Assembly (NCBI GenBank): GCA_020634215.1
Contig: JACKCD010000005.1
Location: forward strand, 62,001 to 126,000
Source: Ardenticatenaceae bacterium
GTDB lineage: Bacteria; Chloroflexota; Anaerolineae; Promineifilales; Promineifilaceae
Direction of reading: 5' to 3'
Length of the DNA stretch: 64,000 nt
Position numbers and translations under genes: made by a program. Positions 18,131 through 26,307 of the stretch are shown in pieces. The stretch's first letter is position 1, and every line of letters starts with the position of its first letter. Below the pieces are notes generated by a model. The model worked only from the letters and a program-made list of their open reading frames with translations. It ran no database searches and was not told where the DNA came from.

Positions 18131-19809
18131 TGAGTAAGGGGCGTATTTTGTTGGTGGATAATGATGCCGATATTCGTGACTCCTACAGCTTTTTATTGGA
18201 AGGCGAAGGGTACACTGTTTTCTTAGCCGATTCCGAAGATGCTGCCTGGCGGGTTTTGGAAGTCACGCATATTGACCTGGTTATTGTGGACGTGCGGCTG
18301 GAAGACAATGAGGAACCACATGATTTTAGCGGTATTCAATTTGCCAAAAAATTGTTGAACCGCTTTGCGATTATTCTTTTTTCTGCTTACGCCTGGACAC
18401 CCGAACAGCTTTTGCCATTACCCATCTCTGTCCGCCGCTCGCGCAAAGATAGCCCTGCGGCACTGCTGGTGGACATTGAACGGCTGCTGCGGGATGAGGT
18501 TCTGCTGCCCAATGAGCAGTTAAAAATAATTCCCGAAGGAGATTTGACGATAGGTGATTTGGTGCGGCAGGTGCGGGGGCTGGAAAAACATTATGAGATG
18601 AGCCGAAAAGCGTTTGAGGAGGAGTTTGAACATGATCTCCTGCATCGTTTGTTTCAAGCTGAAAGACAAATCCGCATTTTTCGTCTGGCTCCAGGGCGCG
18701 GTGGTTCGGGCGTGCTGACAGTGTTGCCAGCTTATATGGATGAGGAGGGCAAGAGGCTGATCAACGGGGCGCGGGTGGTGGTGAAGTTTGGGATGCGGGA
18801 GTCTATCTTGCGTGAGGTAGCCAATTATCAAAAATATGTGGAGCGGTATGTGCGGATGCACTCGACGCAGTTGGTGGGGCAGGTGGTGCAGACGCGCCAT
18901 TTGGCGGGGGTGATTTTTTTATTTGTAGGGTCGGTTAACGGCCGTTCCCGCAGCTTTCTGGAAACCTATGCCGATCCACATGTAACCAGTGGCGACCTGA
19001 CGCAAATCGTGACAAATATTTTCCGCGATAGTTGCCAGCTTTGGTATTTAAGTGCCAAGGTGCGTTGGGAGCCAGAAAATGAGGCGCACTTGGATTTGCT
19101 CCAAAGCTATCGGCAGCAGTTGTCGCTGGAGAAGCCGGCGGATTGGCAGGAACTTCACTTTTTTGTTGACTGCGTTTTGCACGAGCCGGCCGATTATCCC
19201 ATTCGTTTTGTGCCGGAAGATGGACAGCAGCTTGGTGTCATGATGGGTGAAGACAAGCATGTTTTGCCCAATCCGGTGCTGTTTGCCGAAAATCACGCTG
19301 ACCTGTTTCCTCGACCTCGTTTTTGGTGTCTGACACATGGAGATTTAAACGGCCGTAATATTTTCGTAGATGACAACAACGCCGCCTGGCTCATAGATTT
19401 CTTTCGCACAGGCTGGGGGCCGGCCCTGCGTGATGCAGCCGAACTTGAGGCTGTGGTCAAGTTTGAACTGCTCCACACCACCAATCTTGAACACCTTATC
19501 CTTCTGGAAGAATGTTTGCTCACCGCCCCCAATCTTCAGGCTTCGCTGATCCTCCCCGCCCCGCTCTATGCCAACGCCGACATTGCCCGCGCCGTTAGCA
19601 CCATTGAAGCCATTCGCCGCGAGGCGGCTATCATCAACGAAGATGATGACCCCGCTGAGTATTACGCTCATCTTTTCTTCTACGCCCTTAAATTGGTGAG
19701 TTGGCAGGGCATTTCCCAGCTAGACCAAAGTCGCTACCCTGTTCGCCAACGCCACGCCCTCTATTCTGCCGCCAAAATTGCCGCGATGATGGCTGAAAGA
19801 GTGGTATAG
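18130..19809 (+). CDS. Response-regulator receiver fused to an APH-like kinase domain
   Basis: A 559-residue protein. Residues 1-120 are a receiver (LLVDNDADIRD acidic pocket, phosphoacceptor Asp in LVIVDVRL). The rest holds a phosphotransferase of the aminoglycoside/choline kinase fold: CLTHGDLNGRNIFVDD gives the catalytic HGDxxxxN loop and WLIDFFRTGWG the metal-binding Asp. Start is ATG at 18130, overlapping the TAA of the upstream kinase, with AGGAGG nine bases before; an earlier TTG at 18109 is less likely. The context implies the multi-GAF kinase phosphorylates this receiver to control the kinase output. Substrate (small molecule or protein) is unknown. The combination is unusual. Confidence 0.78.
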   Translation: MSKGRILLVDNDADIRDSYSFLLEGEGYTVFLADSEDAAWRVLEVTHIDLVIVDVRLEDNEEPHDFSGIQFAKKLLNRFAIILFSAYAWTPEQLLPLPISVRRSRKDSPAALLVDIERLLRDEVLLPNEQLKIIPEGDLTIGDLVRQVRGLEKHYEMSRKAFEEEFEHDLLHRLFQAERQIRIFRLAPGRGGSGVLTVLPAYMDEEGKRLINGARVVVKFGMRESILREVANYQKYVERYVRMHSTQLVGQVVQTRHLAGVIFLFVGSVNGRSRSFLETYADPHVTSGDLTQIVTNIFRDSCQLWYLSAKVRWEPENEAHLDLLQSYRQQLSLEKPADWQELHFFVDCVLHEPADYPIRFVPEDGQQLGVMMGEDKHVLPNPVLFAENHADLFPRPRFWCLTHGDLNGRNIFVDDNNAAWLIDFFRTGWGPALRDAAELEAVVKFELLHTTNLEHLILLEECLLTAPNLQASLILPAPLYANADIARAVSTIEAIRREAAIINEDDDPAEYYAHLFFYALKLVSWQGISQLDQSRYPVRQRHALYSAAKIAAMMAERVV

Positions 19810-19953
19810 TCCAACTCGGCCAATTTCCGCGACAGTTGGTTAAATGGGTGGTTTTCACCCGCCACTTGCGACCTGCAACTTGCCACAATTTGCCAACGGC
19901 GGAATCTTCAAAGCCGTATTTGTTTTGAGCCGGGGATGGGGGATAATTTCAGC

Positions 19954-20493
19954 ATGGCTTATGCAATTGAACTCTTTTTTGCGGAAGCGGCAGAAACGGC
20001 CGTTCGTGACCTATGGCACTCGTTAGCCGAGGTAGGCATCAACGACAGCATGATTCGGTTTGGGGCCACCCCCCACGTCACGCTGGGCGGCTTTGCGGAT
20101 GAGCAGTTGGATATGGATCTGGTAGCGGAGAAGATGCGGTTGTTTGCGGCCAAAAAACGGCCGTTTTCCCTCACCCTCTCCTATCTTGGCGTTTTCAACA
20201 CCAACCCCGCCGTTGTCTATGCTGGTGCCACCGTCAGCTTGGCACTATTAGATGCCCACCACTTTTTCCATGATCTGTTTGCCGGGGTGGGGCAGCAGCC
20301 GTGGGGTTACTATTTGCCTGATGTGTGGGTGCCCCACTGTACGCTGGCGGAGGGGGTGGGGGAGGTGGGAACGGCCGTTAACCATTGCCGCAAACTTACA
20401 TTGCCCATCCATACCACCGTTAACCGCATTTCTATTGTTCAGCCCGGCCAATATCCCGTCAGCTACCGGCTGACGCTTCCGTTGGGTGGGTAA
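19954..20493 (+). CDS. 2H phosphoesterase (LigT / 2'-5' RNA ligase-like)
   Basis: A protein of about 180 residues with the two signature HxT motifs of 2H phosphoesterases: PHVTLGGF near residue 40 and PHCTLAEG near residue 125. Members hydrolyse 2',3'-cyclic phosphates or ligate/cleave 2'-5' RNA linkages; the exact substrate cannot be told. An ATG at 19936 in the same frame is an alternative start, but 19954 has the better-spaced G-rich Shine-Dalgarno. It lies between two signalling pairs in the same orientation. It contains three AACGGCCGTT palindromes (ETAVRD, KKRPFS, GTAVNH), showing all the ways the word is read. Confidence 0.8.
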   Translation: MAYAIELFFAEAAETAVRDLWHSLAEVGINDSMIRFGATPHVTLGGFADEQLDMDLVAEKMRLFAAKKRPFSLTLSYLGVFNTNPAVVYAGATVSLALLDAHHFFHDLFAGVGQQPWGYYLPDVWVPHCTLAEGVGEVGTAVNHCRKLTLPIHTTVNRISIVQPGQYPVSYRLTLPLGG

Positions 20494-20522
20494 ATGGTTT
20501 GGCAAGAGGAGGTTTGAATTTC

Positions 20523-21188
20523 TTGATCAAGATTTTGATTGTGAACCAGGCGCGGCTTATTTGTAGTGTATTAACGGCCGTTTTGCGGGAAGAACCAGAC
20601 ATCAGAGTCATTGGCTATGCCACCACCCAAGAAACCGCACGAAAAAAAGCACCCCAAGCCGATGTTGTCCTGCTCGATACCGGCTGGTCTGACAGCGAAA
20701 CTCTGGAACTGACCCAATGGATTGCTCGCACCCAACCCCAAACCCACATCCTGATTACGGGTATTGAAAAACATGCCCCGGAAAAAATTCTCATGTATGT
20801 GGAAGCAGGTGCAGACGGCTATGTTCCCAAAGAAGTATCAGTTGAAGATTTACTGGAAAACATTCGCGCCGTGCAAGCAGACAAAGCCCTGTTTCCGCCC
20901 GAGATGGTTGCCAAATTGATTGCCCGTGTAAACGAACTGGCAGATATGTGTGCCGACCAGGAGCAGATTGCCAATGTGCTGCGTGGTTTAACGCCCCGAG
21001 AGCGCGATGTGCTAGATTTGGTCACGGACGGGCTGTCTAACCAGGAAATCGGAGAAAAACTCCATATCGAAGTCGGTACGGTTAAAAATCATGTTCACAA
21101 AATATTGCGTAAGCTGGATGTGACCAATCGTGATGAGGCCGCTGAAATGTACATGCGGGCACAAGCGGCTACCTTGGATGATGAATAA
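20523..21188 (+). CDS. LuxR/NarL-type response regulator with altered receiver pocket
   Basis: A 221-residue regulator with a receiver followed by a LuxR helix-turn-helix (LTPRERDVLDLVTDGLSNQEI, read through VGTVKNHVHKILRKL). The phosphoacceptor position is kept (VVLLDTGW), as is the lysine (YVPKEV), but the usual Asp-Asp pair after strand 1 is replaced by Asn-Gln (ILIVNQARL), so Mg2+-dependent phosphorylation may be impaired. Start: TTG 20523, about ten bases after AGAGGAGG; no ATG suits. It is the first of three genes (regulator, kinase, regulator) in tight series. Confidence 0.8.
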   Translation: MIKILIVNQARLICSVLTAVLREEPDIRVIGYATTQETARKKAPQADVVLLDTGWSDSETLELTQWIARTQPQTHILITGIEKHAPEKILMYVEAGADGYVPKEVSVEDLLENIRAVQADKALFPPEMVAKLIARVNELADMCADQEQIANVLRGLTPRERDVLDLVTDGLSNQEIGEKLHIEVGTVKNHVHKILRKLDVTNRDEAAEMYMRAQAATLDDE

Positions 21189-21208
21189 CACGGGCTAGAA
21201 CGGTTCCT

Positions 21209-22948
21209 ATGGCTTCTTTGACAGAAACGACCACAGACCCAATTGACCTGTCCCACCGGTTGACCCAATTGGCAGAATTGGGGCAATCGGTTACCTCCAC
21301 CTTACAAACGGAGGCGATTTATGCCAATGCGCTGTCAGCCTTAGAAACCTTGTTTAAAGCCGAGGGCGTACTTCTGTTTCGCTATGGCAGCGAGCGGCTA
21401 GAAGTGGTTGCAAGCATTGGTGAGCAGGCCGAAAACTTTCTGGGCAAAACGTTGGTTGCCGGGGAAGGGATTGCCGGTAAGGTGTGGCAAGCGGAGCAAT
21501 CGTTGTGGTTACAGGGCATTGCCTGTGAAAAGCAAATGTCACGTAAACTGGCTCAGGCGGTAGGGTATTTTCCACAGTCCATTGTGGCCGTGCCGTTAAA
21601 ATGGCGTGACCGACAATTGGGTGTCATTGAAGCGATTCATCGCCAACCACATGCTTTTTCCCAGATAGACGTGACCTTTCTGGAAATGGCGGCGGCCTGG
21701 GTTGCCATTGCCCTTTATAATGCACAACAACACGGCCGTTTACAAAAGCAGCTTTTAGAGAGACAAGCCCTGACTCGCATTAGCGAGATACTTAATACCA
21801 CGCTGGATTTGGATGTCATCTTGCCGCTGATTACCAAATCGGTACGGGATCTCATTGCCCGTGCCGATTGGGCTGCCATTCATTTGCTGGAAGGTGCACC
21901 GCCCCGGCTTTATCCGCTTTCCGTGTTGGGGTTAGAGCTGGTGGCGGATGAGTATGTATTAGAGATTGACGAGGGCATTGCCGGTGAGGTGCTGCGTCAA
22001 GAGGAAGCGATTAATGTGTCTGATTTGCAGCATGATCCGCGCCGGGTGGATTTTGACCGTAATCGGCATATTCGGTCGCTGCTGGTGGTGCCGCTGCATG
22101 GGCACACAGGGACGGTGGGGACCATTAGCGTGCAGTGTGCCGTGCCATCGGCTTTTTCGGCTGATGATGAACGGGTGCTGAAGGCATTGGGGGCGCAGGC
22201 GGCGTTGGCTATTGAAAACGGCCGTTTATATCGCGCCCAACAGGAAGCCCGCCGCCTGGCTGAATACCGTTTAGAACGCATCCACCAGCTTACCCGCCAG
22301 GCCATTGCCGCCGAAGAAGAGGAACGAAAGCGGCTGGCACTGGAACTGCATGACGAAGCGGGTCAATCGCTAACGGCTCTGAAAATCAGCCTAGATTTGC
22401 TGCGTGGCACGGTGCCAACTGAGCTGGATCTGCTTGACGGTGGTCTGGGCGAAGCTATTGAGCTGACCGAACAGACGATGGAAAACATTCGGTTGCTTTC
22501 ACACAATTTACGCCCGCCGGGGTTAGATCGCTTTGGCTTGCACCTGGCGCTGGAAGGATTGTGCCAGGATTTTGCGGCACGAACCCAGCTCGCAGTACTA
22601 TATGATGGGCTAGAATTGCCGAATCTCCCCTGGGCTATTGCTATTTCGCTCTATCGCTGTGCTCAGGAGGCTTTGACCAACGTTGCTAAACATGCGGATG
22701 CCCAGAATGTTTTGGTGGTGCTGTCGCGAGTGGAAGATCAACTGGTTTTAGAGGTGAGCGATGATGGTTGCGGTTTTGATGTGAATACGGGCAACCTGTC
22801 GGAAATGCCTCAGAGTGGTATTGGGCTGCATGGAATTGCGGAGCGGTTGGAGTTGTTAAACGGCCGTTTAAATCTCTATTCCCGCCCCAACAAAGGCACC
22901 AAACTTGTGGCGCAGGTACCCCTTTGGGTCGAAGCGGAGGGTACATGA
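21209..22948 (+). CDS. NarL-family sensor histidine kinase with two GAF domains
   Basis: A 579-residue soluble kinase: GAF (about 25-170), GAF (about 190-345), HisKA_3 dimerisation/phosphoacceptor with the histidine in ALELHDEAGQSLTAL, then a GHKL ATPase (EALTNVAKHADAQ N box, SDDGCGFDV G1, GIGLHGIAERL G2). HisKA_3 kinases pair with LuxR-type regulators, and one begins inside its stop codon (ATGA overlap at 22945). The partner is therefore almost certainly that gene, with the regulator at 20523 a second possible target. No membrane segments, so the stimulus is intracellular or membrane-permeant. Confidence 0.9.
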   Translation: MASLTETTTDPIDLSHRLTQLAELGQSVTSTLQTEAIYANALSALETLFKAEGVLLFRYGSERLEVVASIGEQAENFLGKTLVAGEGIAGKVWQAEQSLWLQGIACEKQMSRKLAQAVGYFPQSIVAVPLKWRDRQLGVIEAIHRQPHAFSQIDVTFLEMAAAWVAIALYNAQQHGRLQKQLLERQALTRISEILNTTLDLDVILPLITKSVRDLIARADWAAIHLLEGAPPRLYPLSVLGLELVADEYVLEIDEGIAGEVLRQEEAINVSDLQHDPRRVDFDRNRHIRSLLVVPLHGHTGTVGTISVQCAVPSAFSADDERVLKALGAQAALAIENGRLYRAQQEARRLAEYRLERIHQLTRQAIAAEEEERKRLALELHDEAGQSLTALKISLDLLRGTVPTELDLLDGGLGEAIELTEQTMENIRLLSHNLRPPGLDRFGLHLALEGLCQDFAARTQLAVLYDGLELPNLPWAIAISLYRCAQEALTNVAKHADAQNVLVVLSRVEDQLVLEVSDDGCGFDVNTGNLSEMPQSGIGLHGIAERLELLNGRLNLYSRPNKGTKLVAQVPLWVEAEGT

Positions 22949-23595
22949 TTAGAACCATTATTGCCGATGATCATAATCTGGTGCGCCAGGGTATTCGCGC
23001 CTTGCTGCAAAATGCGGCTGATATTGAAGTCATTGGCGAAGCGGCCACGGGTCAGGAAGCCGTTAACCTGGTGGCTGAACTGTCCCCAGATGTTGTGATC
23101 ATGGATTTGTCCATGCCGCGTTTGGATGGCATTCAGGCCACGGAACGGCTTATGGAGCTTGACAACAGCCCTCAGGTTGTCATTCTTTCAATGCACGCCG
23201 ATACCATTATCGTGCGTCAGTTGCTAAAGCTGGGTATCAAGGGGTATTTGCAAAAAGATGCCATTTCGGACGAACTGCTATTGGCCGTGCGTACCGCCAG
23301 CCAAGGCAAGCTCTTTCTTAGCCCCACCATTTCTGACTCTGTAATGTCCTTGCTGCTGGCACCCAATGACGGAAGCACGGCCAGCAGCCTTGCGGAAACA
23401 CTTTCGCCGCGTGAGCGAGAGGTTTTGCAACTTGTGGCTGAGGGGCATACGAACCAGGGCATTGCCGACTTGCTGTTTATTAGCGTGAAAACGGTGGAAA
23501 AGCACCGCAGTAATTTGATGACCAAGCTCGAGGTCAGTGATCTGCCCAGTTTGTTGCGTAAAGGCATTCAATCAGGGTTAATTTTGCTTGACTAG
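22945..23595 (+). CDS. NarL/FixJ-family response regulator
   Basis: A 216-residue canonical regulator. The receiver has ADDHNLVRQG, phosphoacceptor in VVIMDLSMPRLDG and Lys in GYLQKDA; the LuxR helix-turn-helix is LSPREREVLQLVAEGHTNQGI with VKTVEKHRSNLM. The start at 22945 overlaps the kinase stop (ATGA), implying translational coupling and a cognate pair. A matching 7-2-7 inverted repeat follows directly at 23605, upstream of the next regulator gene, and is a candidate target. Confidence 0.92.
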   Translation: MIRTIIADDHNLVRQGIRALLQNAADIEVIGEAATGQEAVNLVAELSPDVVIMDLSMPRLDGIQATERLMELDNSPQVVILSMHADTIIVRQLLKLGIKGYLQKDAISDELLLAVRTASQGKLFLSPTISDSVMSLLLAPNDGSTASSLAETLSPREREVLQLVAEGHTNQGIADLLFISVKTVEKHRSNLMTKLEVSDLPSLLRKGIQSGLILLD

Positions 23596-23604
23596 CCACA
23601 AAGG

Positions 23605-23648
23605 TAGGGTAATTCCCCATTCCCAAATGGGGGTATTTGTGGCACGAT
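23605..23648 (+). promoter_or_regulatory. 7-2-7 inverted-repeat operator and -10 box ahead of the 23738 gene
   Basis: TAGGGTA (23605-23611), two bases, TCCCCAT (23614-23620), then CACGAT at 23643-23648 as a putative -10. The layout matches the one at 24283-24326 base for base in spacing: operator centre 30.5 bases before the -10, that is near -42. NarL-type regulators bind 7-2-7 heptamers of the TACYYMT type. Confidence 0.5.
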
Positions 23649-23737
23649 GGAGACAAAAAGATGTGGATTGGGGTTGGATTGGTGCAAGGCTTTGTACTAG
23701 CCAACCCCCGATTGGGTACATTGGATAACTAAACAGC

Positions 23738-24154
23738 ATGGTTGAAAAACAAATTCGTGTCCTGATTGCTGATGATCACCATTTGGTACGTAAGCATGTT
23801 CAGGCACTTTTGAATAAGGAAAAAGATATAGTGGTTGTTGCCACTGCCAGCGATGGTGCAGAAACGGTACGGCTTGCGGAAGAATTGGTGCCTGATATTG
23901 TGATTATGGATATTACAATGCCAAAATTGGATGGGATCCAATCGGTGCAGCAAATTCAGACGCTTGATTTGCCCACGCGGGTGATTATGTTGTCTATGCA
24001 CACGCATAAACAGGTTGTGGCGCAGGCGTTGCGCTCTGGGGCGAGTGGTTATGTGCCGAAGAAAAGTGTGGTGCAGGATTTGGTAACGGCCGTTCGTGCC
24101 GTCAACCAAGGCTCTACATTTATCAGCCCCGCCTTGGAAACTCTTTCCCCCTAA
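23738..24154 (+). CDS. Single-domain receiver derived from a LuxR-type regulator
   Basis: 138 residues: a complete receiver (IADDHHLVRKH, phosphoacceptor in IVIMDITMPKLDG, Lys in GYVPKKS) closely resembling its LuxR-type neighbours. It stops at ALETLSP, exactly where LSPRE would open the DNA-binding domain. No helix-turn-helix remnant is visible downstream; instead a strong terminator follows at 24191. It could act as a phosphate sink or as a decoy partner (inference). Its upstream region carries the 7-2-7 operator. Confidence 0.82.
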   Translation: MVEKQIRVLIADDHHLVRKHVQALLNKEKDIVVVATASDGAETVRLAEELVPDIVIMDITMPKLDGIQSVQQIQTLDLPTRVIMLSMHTHKQVVAQALRSGASGYVPKKSVVQDLVTAVRAVNQGSTFISPALETLSP

Positions 24155-24190
24155 AACCCGTTCCACTGGCGGAATCTGGTGACACTAATG

Positions 24191-24219
24191 GCAGAGATAG
24201 GCTTAATCTCTGCTTTTTT
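24191..24219 (+). terminator. Rho-independent terminator
   Basis: Stem GCAGAGAT / ATCTCTGC with loop AGGCTTA followed by TTTTTT. A second small hairpin, AAGCCCC(CAC)GGGGCTT, follows at about 24229-24246. Confidence 0.85.
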
Positions 24220-24282
24220 ATGCCATTAAAGCCCCCACGGGGGCTTGGGAGCAGCACAATACATACTAAATAAAGCGTAAGG

Positions 24283-24326
24283 TAGGGTAACTACCCATTC
24301 CTTGCTCCTCATTCGTGCAGTACGAT
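24283..24326 (+). promoter_or_regulatory. 7-2-7 inverted-repeat operator and -10 box ahead of the 24379 gene
   Basis: TAGGGTA (24283-24289), AC, TACCCAT (24292-24298), with TACGAT at 24321-24326 as a putative -10. The right half is a perfect TACYYMT heptamer. Same spacing as the copy at 23605-23648; an activator bound here would sit at about -42, the class II position. Confidence 0.55.
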
Positions 24327-24378
24327 AGAAGCATGTTAAGCAATTTTTGGCTGATGCAAGAGCAAGGAGAGTAGCGTC

Positions 24379-25056
24379 ATGATACGGATTTCATTTATAG
24401 ATTCTTCGAGATTGATTAGCGATACCATGCGCACCATTTTTTCTCAAGAGGGTGACATCTACGTTACCGGTTGTGCCACAAACGTGGAAGAGGCTCTCTT
24501 TTTGATGCCTCATAGCAATGTTGCTTTGATCAACACCTCATTGGGGCAGGAGAAGGTGTTGGAGCTAGTAACCAAGATTTGTGCCGAGTACCCCGATGTA
24601 AAAGTTATCATTGCGGGGTTAAGCTGCGAATCGGATGAGATTTTGCGTTATGTGGAAGCGGGTGCCATGGGCTATGTGCGGCAGGAGGAGTCGTTGGTCT
24701 CACTGCTGAAGAAAATCCGTGCAGCGCACAAGGGTAAGGCGATTGTTTCCCCAGACTTTGCCGCTGAGATGATGATGCGGCTGGCGCAGTTGGCTGCCCA
24801 ACCGGCACAGCGTTTGTTTGCCCAGCAGACGGCCATGCCCGCTGTGGCTGAGTTAACTAGCCGTGAAGAGGAGATTTTGCAGTTGATTAGTGATGGTTAC
24901 ACCAACCGAAAAATTGCCGATGAGCTGGTGATTCAGTGTGGTACGGTGAAAAACCATGTCCACAATATTCTCAAAAAGCTGGAAGCGACCAATCGGCACG
25001 ATGCGGCTTTGCTTTATCAACATTATCAGGAGATGCAGATTGTTTATGCGGCTTAA
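24379..25056 (+). CDS. LuxR-type regulator with aspartate-less pseudo-receiver
   Basis: 225 residues. The C-terminal helix-turn-helix is canonical (LTSREEEILQLISDGYTNRKI, CGTVKNHVHNILKKL). The receiver fold is recognisable, but the phosphoacceptor is Asn (VALINTSLG), the acidic pair is changed (SFIDSSRL) and the conserved Lys is Arg (GYVRQEES). It therefore cannot be switched by normal phosphotransfer and probably senses another signal or acts through partner binding. AAGGAGAG provides the Shine-Dalgarno. It ends in the left arm of a perfect palindrome shared with the convergent gene. Closest relative in the window is the 20523 regulator. Confidence 0.85.
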   Translation: MIRISFIDSSRLISDTMRTIFSQEGDIYVTGCATNVEEALFLMPHSNVALINTSLGQEKVLELVTKICAEYPDVKVIIAGLSCESDEILRYVEAGAMGYVRQEESLVSLLKKIRAAHKGKAIVSPDFAAEMMMRLAQLAAQPAQRLFAQQTAMPAVAELTSREEEILQLISDGYTNRKIADELVIQCGTVKNHVHNILKKLEATNRHDAALLYQHYQEMQIVYAA

Positions 25057-25096
25057 GAGGTATGGGGAAAAACGGCCGTTTTTCCCCATACCTCTT
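25055..25096. terminator. Perfect 42-bp palindrome, bidirectional terminator with AACGGCCGTT core
   Basis: AAGAGGTATGGGGAAAAACG followed by G, then the exact reverse complement: 21-bp arms with no mismatch, centred on AACGGCCGTT (25071-25080). It includes or abuts the stop codons of two convergent genes. A-tract and T-tract flank the core on both strands. Confidence 0.8.
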
Positions 25097-25486
25097 CTAC
25101 CTAGCGCAAATTGTATCCACCAAAGTTGTCAACTGGTGGATTTTTCGTTTGGGTAAATACGCCTTTGCCCCCAAACGCAGCACCTCTTGTTCCAATGCTG
25201 CGGACTCGTGACCAGAAACCACCACAATACAAAGATCTCGGTTATATTGCATGAGCGTTTCCGTTAACTCCAATCCATCTACGCCCTTAAGCGACACATC
25301 CACCACCACCACATCGGGGTGAAGTGTCAGGACTTGCGCCAGTGCCTTTTCTGCCGAGCCAGCAATGCCGCACAGCGCTAGGGTCGGGTCGCTTTCGATC
25401 AGCCGTTGATAAGCCACCTGCATCATTGGGTGATCTTCCACGATAAAAATTCGTTTGGTAACCATACCGTAAGTTTTTGTTGTCAT
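25097..25486 (-). CDS. Single-domain response regulator receiver
   Basis: 129 residues holding only a receiver: FIVEDHPMMQVAY (acidic pocket), phosphoacceptor in VVVVDVSLKGVDG, Ser in VVVSGHE and Lys in AYLPKRK. The start may be the ATG for MVTKRIF seven codons in. A small histidine kinase lies upstream in the same orientation (25612-26307) with a 125-base gap, so the two are likely partners. With no output domain, it should act through protein contacts or compete for phosphate. Confidence 0.82.
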   Translation of the reverse strand: MTTKTYGMVTKRIFIVEDHPMMQVAYQRLIESDPTLALCGIAGSAEKALAQVLTLHPDVVVVDVSLKGVDGLELTETLMQYNRDLCIVVVSGHESAALEQEVLRLGAKAYLPKRKIHQLTTLVDTICAR

Positions 25487-25611
25487 GATCTAGCTGTCTG
25501 CCGGAAAAAGAAAATAACAATGCAGAGAACGCAGATCGTGACGGGTTCTGGGTAAGCGCAGGAAAACCGTGTGTCGTTCTCGCAAAATGGGTTCTGGGAT
25601 GTCTGAATCAT

Positions 25612-26307
25612 CTACCCGCTGCAAGTTGCCATTTTCTTGGGCAATATCATTTGAATTGAGCAGCCCTGCTCAGGGGCGGAGATGATTGTTAGCGTCCCGC
25701 CAAGCAAGGCTACCTGTTCGTGAACATGGGCCAAGCCAAACCCATGTTTGTGGGGCAGATTGTCTGGCGGAAAGCCGACCCCGTGATCAATCACCTTGAT
25801 ATCCACGTGGCCGTGCTGTTCTGTTACGATCACCAAGGCTTTGTTTACCTGAGCGTGTTTTACAACATTAAAGAGCATCTCGCGTATCATTTGGAGGATA
25901 AGCGTTGTTTGTTCCTCGCTTAATTGGCTGGGTGCAGCCTCAATCTGTAGCTCAACATCTAGCTGATGCAGCTTTTTCATATGCTGTGCCAGCAGGTGGA
26001 GTGTGTTGCCCAAGCTGTCTTGATGGTTGCTGAGTGGGTTTAGCCTGACGCTTAGGGTGCGAATGGTCTCAACGGCCGTTTCCAACAACCCATCCAATCT
26101 CACCCAATCAGCTTGCGAGGCTGCATCTTGCCTGCCTGCTAGGTTTGCCCGCAACATCCCTGCGGTAGCCAATGCCGCATACAGAAGCTGCTGCACATCG
26201 TCATGCAACAGGTGTGCAATGCGCTGTCGTTCGTGCTGCGTAGCCAGCGCCGCCGCTGACGCACGCTTGTCATCAGGATCGTTCATAAAAATAGACGGTT
26301 CTTGCAT
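25612..26307 (-). CDS. Small soluble NarL-type histidine kinase
   Basis: 231 residues: HisKA_3 domain with the phosphoacceptor His in RIAHLLHDDVQQLLYA near residue 37, then a GHKL ATPase (EMLFNVVKHAQVNKA N box, IDHGVGFPPDN G1, HGFGLAHVHEQV G2). There is no sensor domain or membrane segment, so input must come from another protein. The likely partner is the receiver at 25097-25486. A start eight codons later (MNDPDDK) is equally possible. Confidence 0.85.
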   Translation of the reverse strand: MQEPSIFMNDPDDKRASAAALATQHERQRIAHLLHDDVQQLLYAALATAGMLRANLAGRQDAASQADWVRLDGLLETAVETIRTLSVRLNPLSNHQDSLGNTLHLLAQHMKKLHQLDVELQIEAAPSQLSEEQTTLILQMIREMLFNVVKHAQVNKALVIVTEQHGHVDIKVIDHGVGFPPDNLPHKHGFGLAHVHEQVALLGGTLTIISAPEQGCSIQMILPKKMATCSG

